The notes beneath the pieces were generated by a model. It saw nothing but the letters and a program-made list of their open reading frames with translations. It did no database searches and was not told where the DNA came from. The translations under genes were made by a program, and so were the position numbers. DNA of 16,008 bases, taken from positions 1-16,008 of the forward strand of contig JAILRX010000167.1 in assembly GCA_024697985.1 (NCBI GenBank), read 5' to 3'. Source of the DNA: Treponemataceae bacterium. Its GTDB lineage: Bacteria; Spirochaetota; Spirochaetia; Treponematales; Treponemataceae. Every line of letters begins with the position of its first letter. Position 1 is the first letter of the stretch. Below, one piece after another: positions 15,093-16,008 of this stretch.

Positions 15093-16008
15093 ATGAATGT
15101 TTTTAAGGGCGTAATTATTACTTGCGATGACCAGAACTCGGTTGCAAAATATCTGGTTGAAAACGAAGGCAAGGTCGTCTATGTCGGAAACGAGCTTCCA
15201 GAGACTTTTTCTTCATATCCTGTAACAGATCTTGAAAATAAGGCCATCATCCCGTCTTTTGTAAATCCATATTATCAGATAGCAAAGGAAGACGCTTCTC
15301 CAATTTCTTTTTCCAAAGTCTATGTTGATTCAGTAAACTTTCAGATTGCAGAAGGCGTTTCGTATTGCAACTACGTCCTTGAGTCTGATTTTTTGATTCC
15401 TGGTTCAGCAAATGATTTTCATTCTAATTTCTGCACGCACTTCAATCCTGATAAAAAGAAAAGCAAAAAAGGCGATAACGAAAAATACGTCATTAATCTG
15501 AATGACTGCCAGTATTCTGATATCCAGAACTGCGAAGTTGCCCACAAAATGGGAAAGCAGATTTTAATCCATGTAAAAGGTGAGGCAGCTTACGAAAAGG
15601 CTGTAGTGACACTCACGAAAATCCTTGCCGATTCAAAAGACAACGAACTTCGTCATTCAATCGTCATTGATTCATCTCTTGCTGATGTCGATTTCAGCAT
15701 GTGCCGTAAATTCAAGATAGGGCTCATCCTTGAAAGTGATTTTTCAAAGGATCTTTTCTTTCCGCTCGGCAACTGCGTCCGAAACAATGTTTCAGTTTCT
15801 CTTGCGCTTAAAAACAGGCCCTTTGAATTTTTGCTCAACAGCATCCTGTCTTACGACGAAAGAGTTAAAACCTCAGTTTATGAAGTGCTCAGGTGTCTGA
15901 CTTATAACGGCGCCAAATCGTGCCATTCAGAAAAAAATGTTGGAAGCCTTGAAAAAGGTAAGTGCGCGGACTTTTTGATTTTGAATCATAGTCCTTATGC
16001 GTGTGACA
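15093..16008 (+). CDS. Degenerate amidohydrolase-like protein, 5' part
   Basis: The gene runs off the window after 305 codons. Start ATG 15093 has GGGGG at 15083-15087; an in-frame GTG at 15081 is an alternative. The fold is recognisable from the N-terminal strand (KVVYVGNELP), the first barrel strand AIIPSFVNPYYQ, the segment ILIHVKGEAAYEKAVVTLTK (157-176), LRHSIVIDSS (186-195), and the family end VYEVLRCLTYNGAKS...VGSLEKGKCADFLILNHSPY (262-302). These match the amidohydrolase superfamily, closest by eye to the YtcJ-like (Amidohydro_3) branch. The usual PGxxDxHxH reads PSFVNPYYQ, so both metal histidines are gone. The RHxIEH histidine is also lost. The stretch between the first motif and the H160 motif is only about 100 residues, far shorter than usual. 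I infer a non-catalytic or altered-function homologue, with no visible frameshift. Confidence 0.7.
   Translation, partial: MNVFKGVIITCDDQNSVAKYLVENEGKVVYVGNELPETFSSYPVTDLENKAIIPSFVNPYYQIAKEDASPISFSKVYVDSVNFQIAEGVSYCNYVLESDFLIPGSANDFHSNFCTHFNPDKKKSKKGDNEKYVINLNDCQYSDIQNCEVAHKMGKQILIHVKGEAAYEKAVVTLTKILADSKDNELRHSIVIDSSLADVDFSMCRKFKIGLILESDFSKDLFFPLGNCVRNNVSVSLALKNRPFEFLLNSILSYDERVKTSVYEVLRCLTYNGAKSCHSEKNVGSLEKGKCADFLILNHSPYACD

Overview
The window looks like chromosomal DNA of a treponeme (Spirochaetota), probably a gut or oral Treponema. The main reason is gene order: sigma-70, coiled-coil zinc-ribbon protein, TPR membrane protein, mreB, mreC, mreD, PBP2, rodA. From memory, Treponema pallidum carries the same series (around TP0493-TP0501). 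The moderately AT-rich composition and the diderm-type surface proteins also fit. The species cannot be named from the sequence. All genes lie on the + strand.

Region 1 (1-3047) is informational. It holds the 3' part of rpoD, a promoter inside the rpoD tail, a coiled-coil C4 zinc-ribbon protein, the RNase P RNA gene (rnpB, type A), and a single-pass membrane TPR protein.

Region 2 (3076-8713) is the rod-shape / cell-elongation cluster. MreB is the cytoplasmic actin-like filament. MreC and MreD are the membrane linkers. MrdA/PBP2 is the transpeptidase and RodA the SEDS glycosyltransferase. Junctions are tight (2-3 nt gaps and one 4-nt ATGA overlap), so this is one transcription unit. Together these genes build the lateral wall peptidoglycan.

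Region 3 (8725-15074) is the accessory part and the most unusual. Two tandem paralogues of 1026 and 1034 aa each have a signal peptide, an HExxH metallopeptidase-like domain, a beta-propeller-like middle and a C-terminal segment that looks like an outer-membrane beta-barrel ending in an aromatic residue. The first follows rodA by 11 nt and contains a GC-rich, repeat-built hydrophilic linker that its sister lacks. The second has its own promoter, a 5'-terminal hairpin, a strong ribosome binding site and a strong terminator, and has Asp where the first has the presumed third zinc ligand Glu. I cannot attach a known name to this pair. I infer secreted, outer-membrane-anchored surface proteins.

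Region 4 (15081-16008) is the 5' part of a degenerate amidohydrolase-like gene that runs off the end. Its recognisable motifs have lost most of the usual metal ligands. Its likely promoter overlaps the terminator of the preceding gene.

No tRNA, rRNA, insertion sequence, prophage, CRISPR array or origin was seen.
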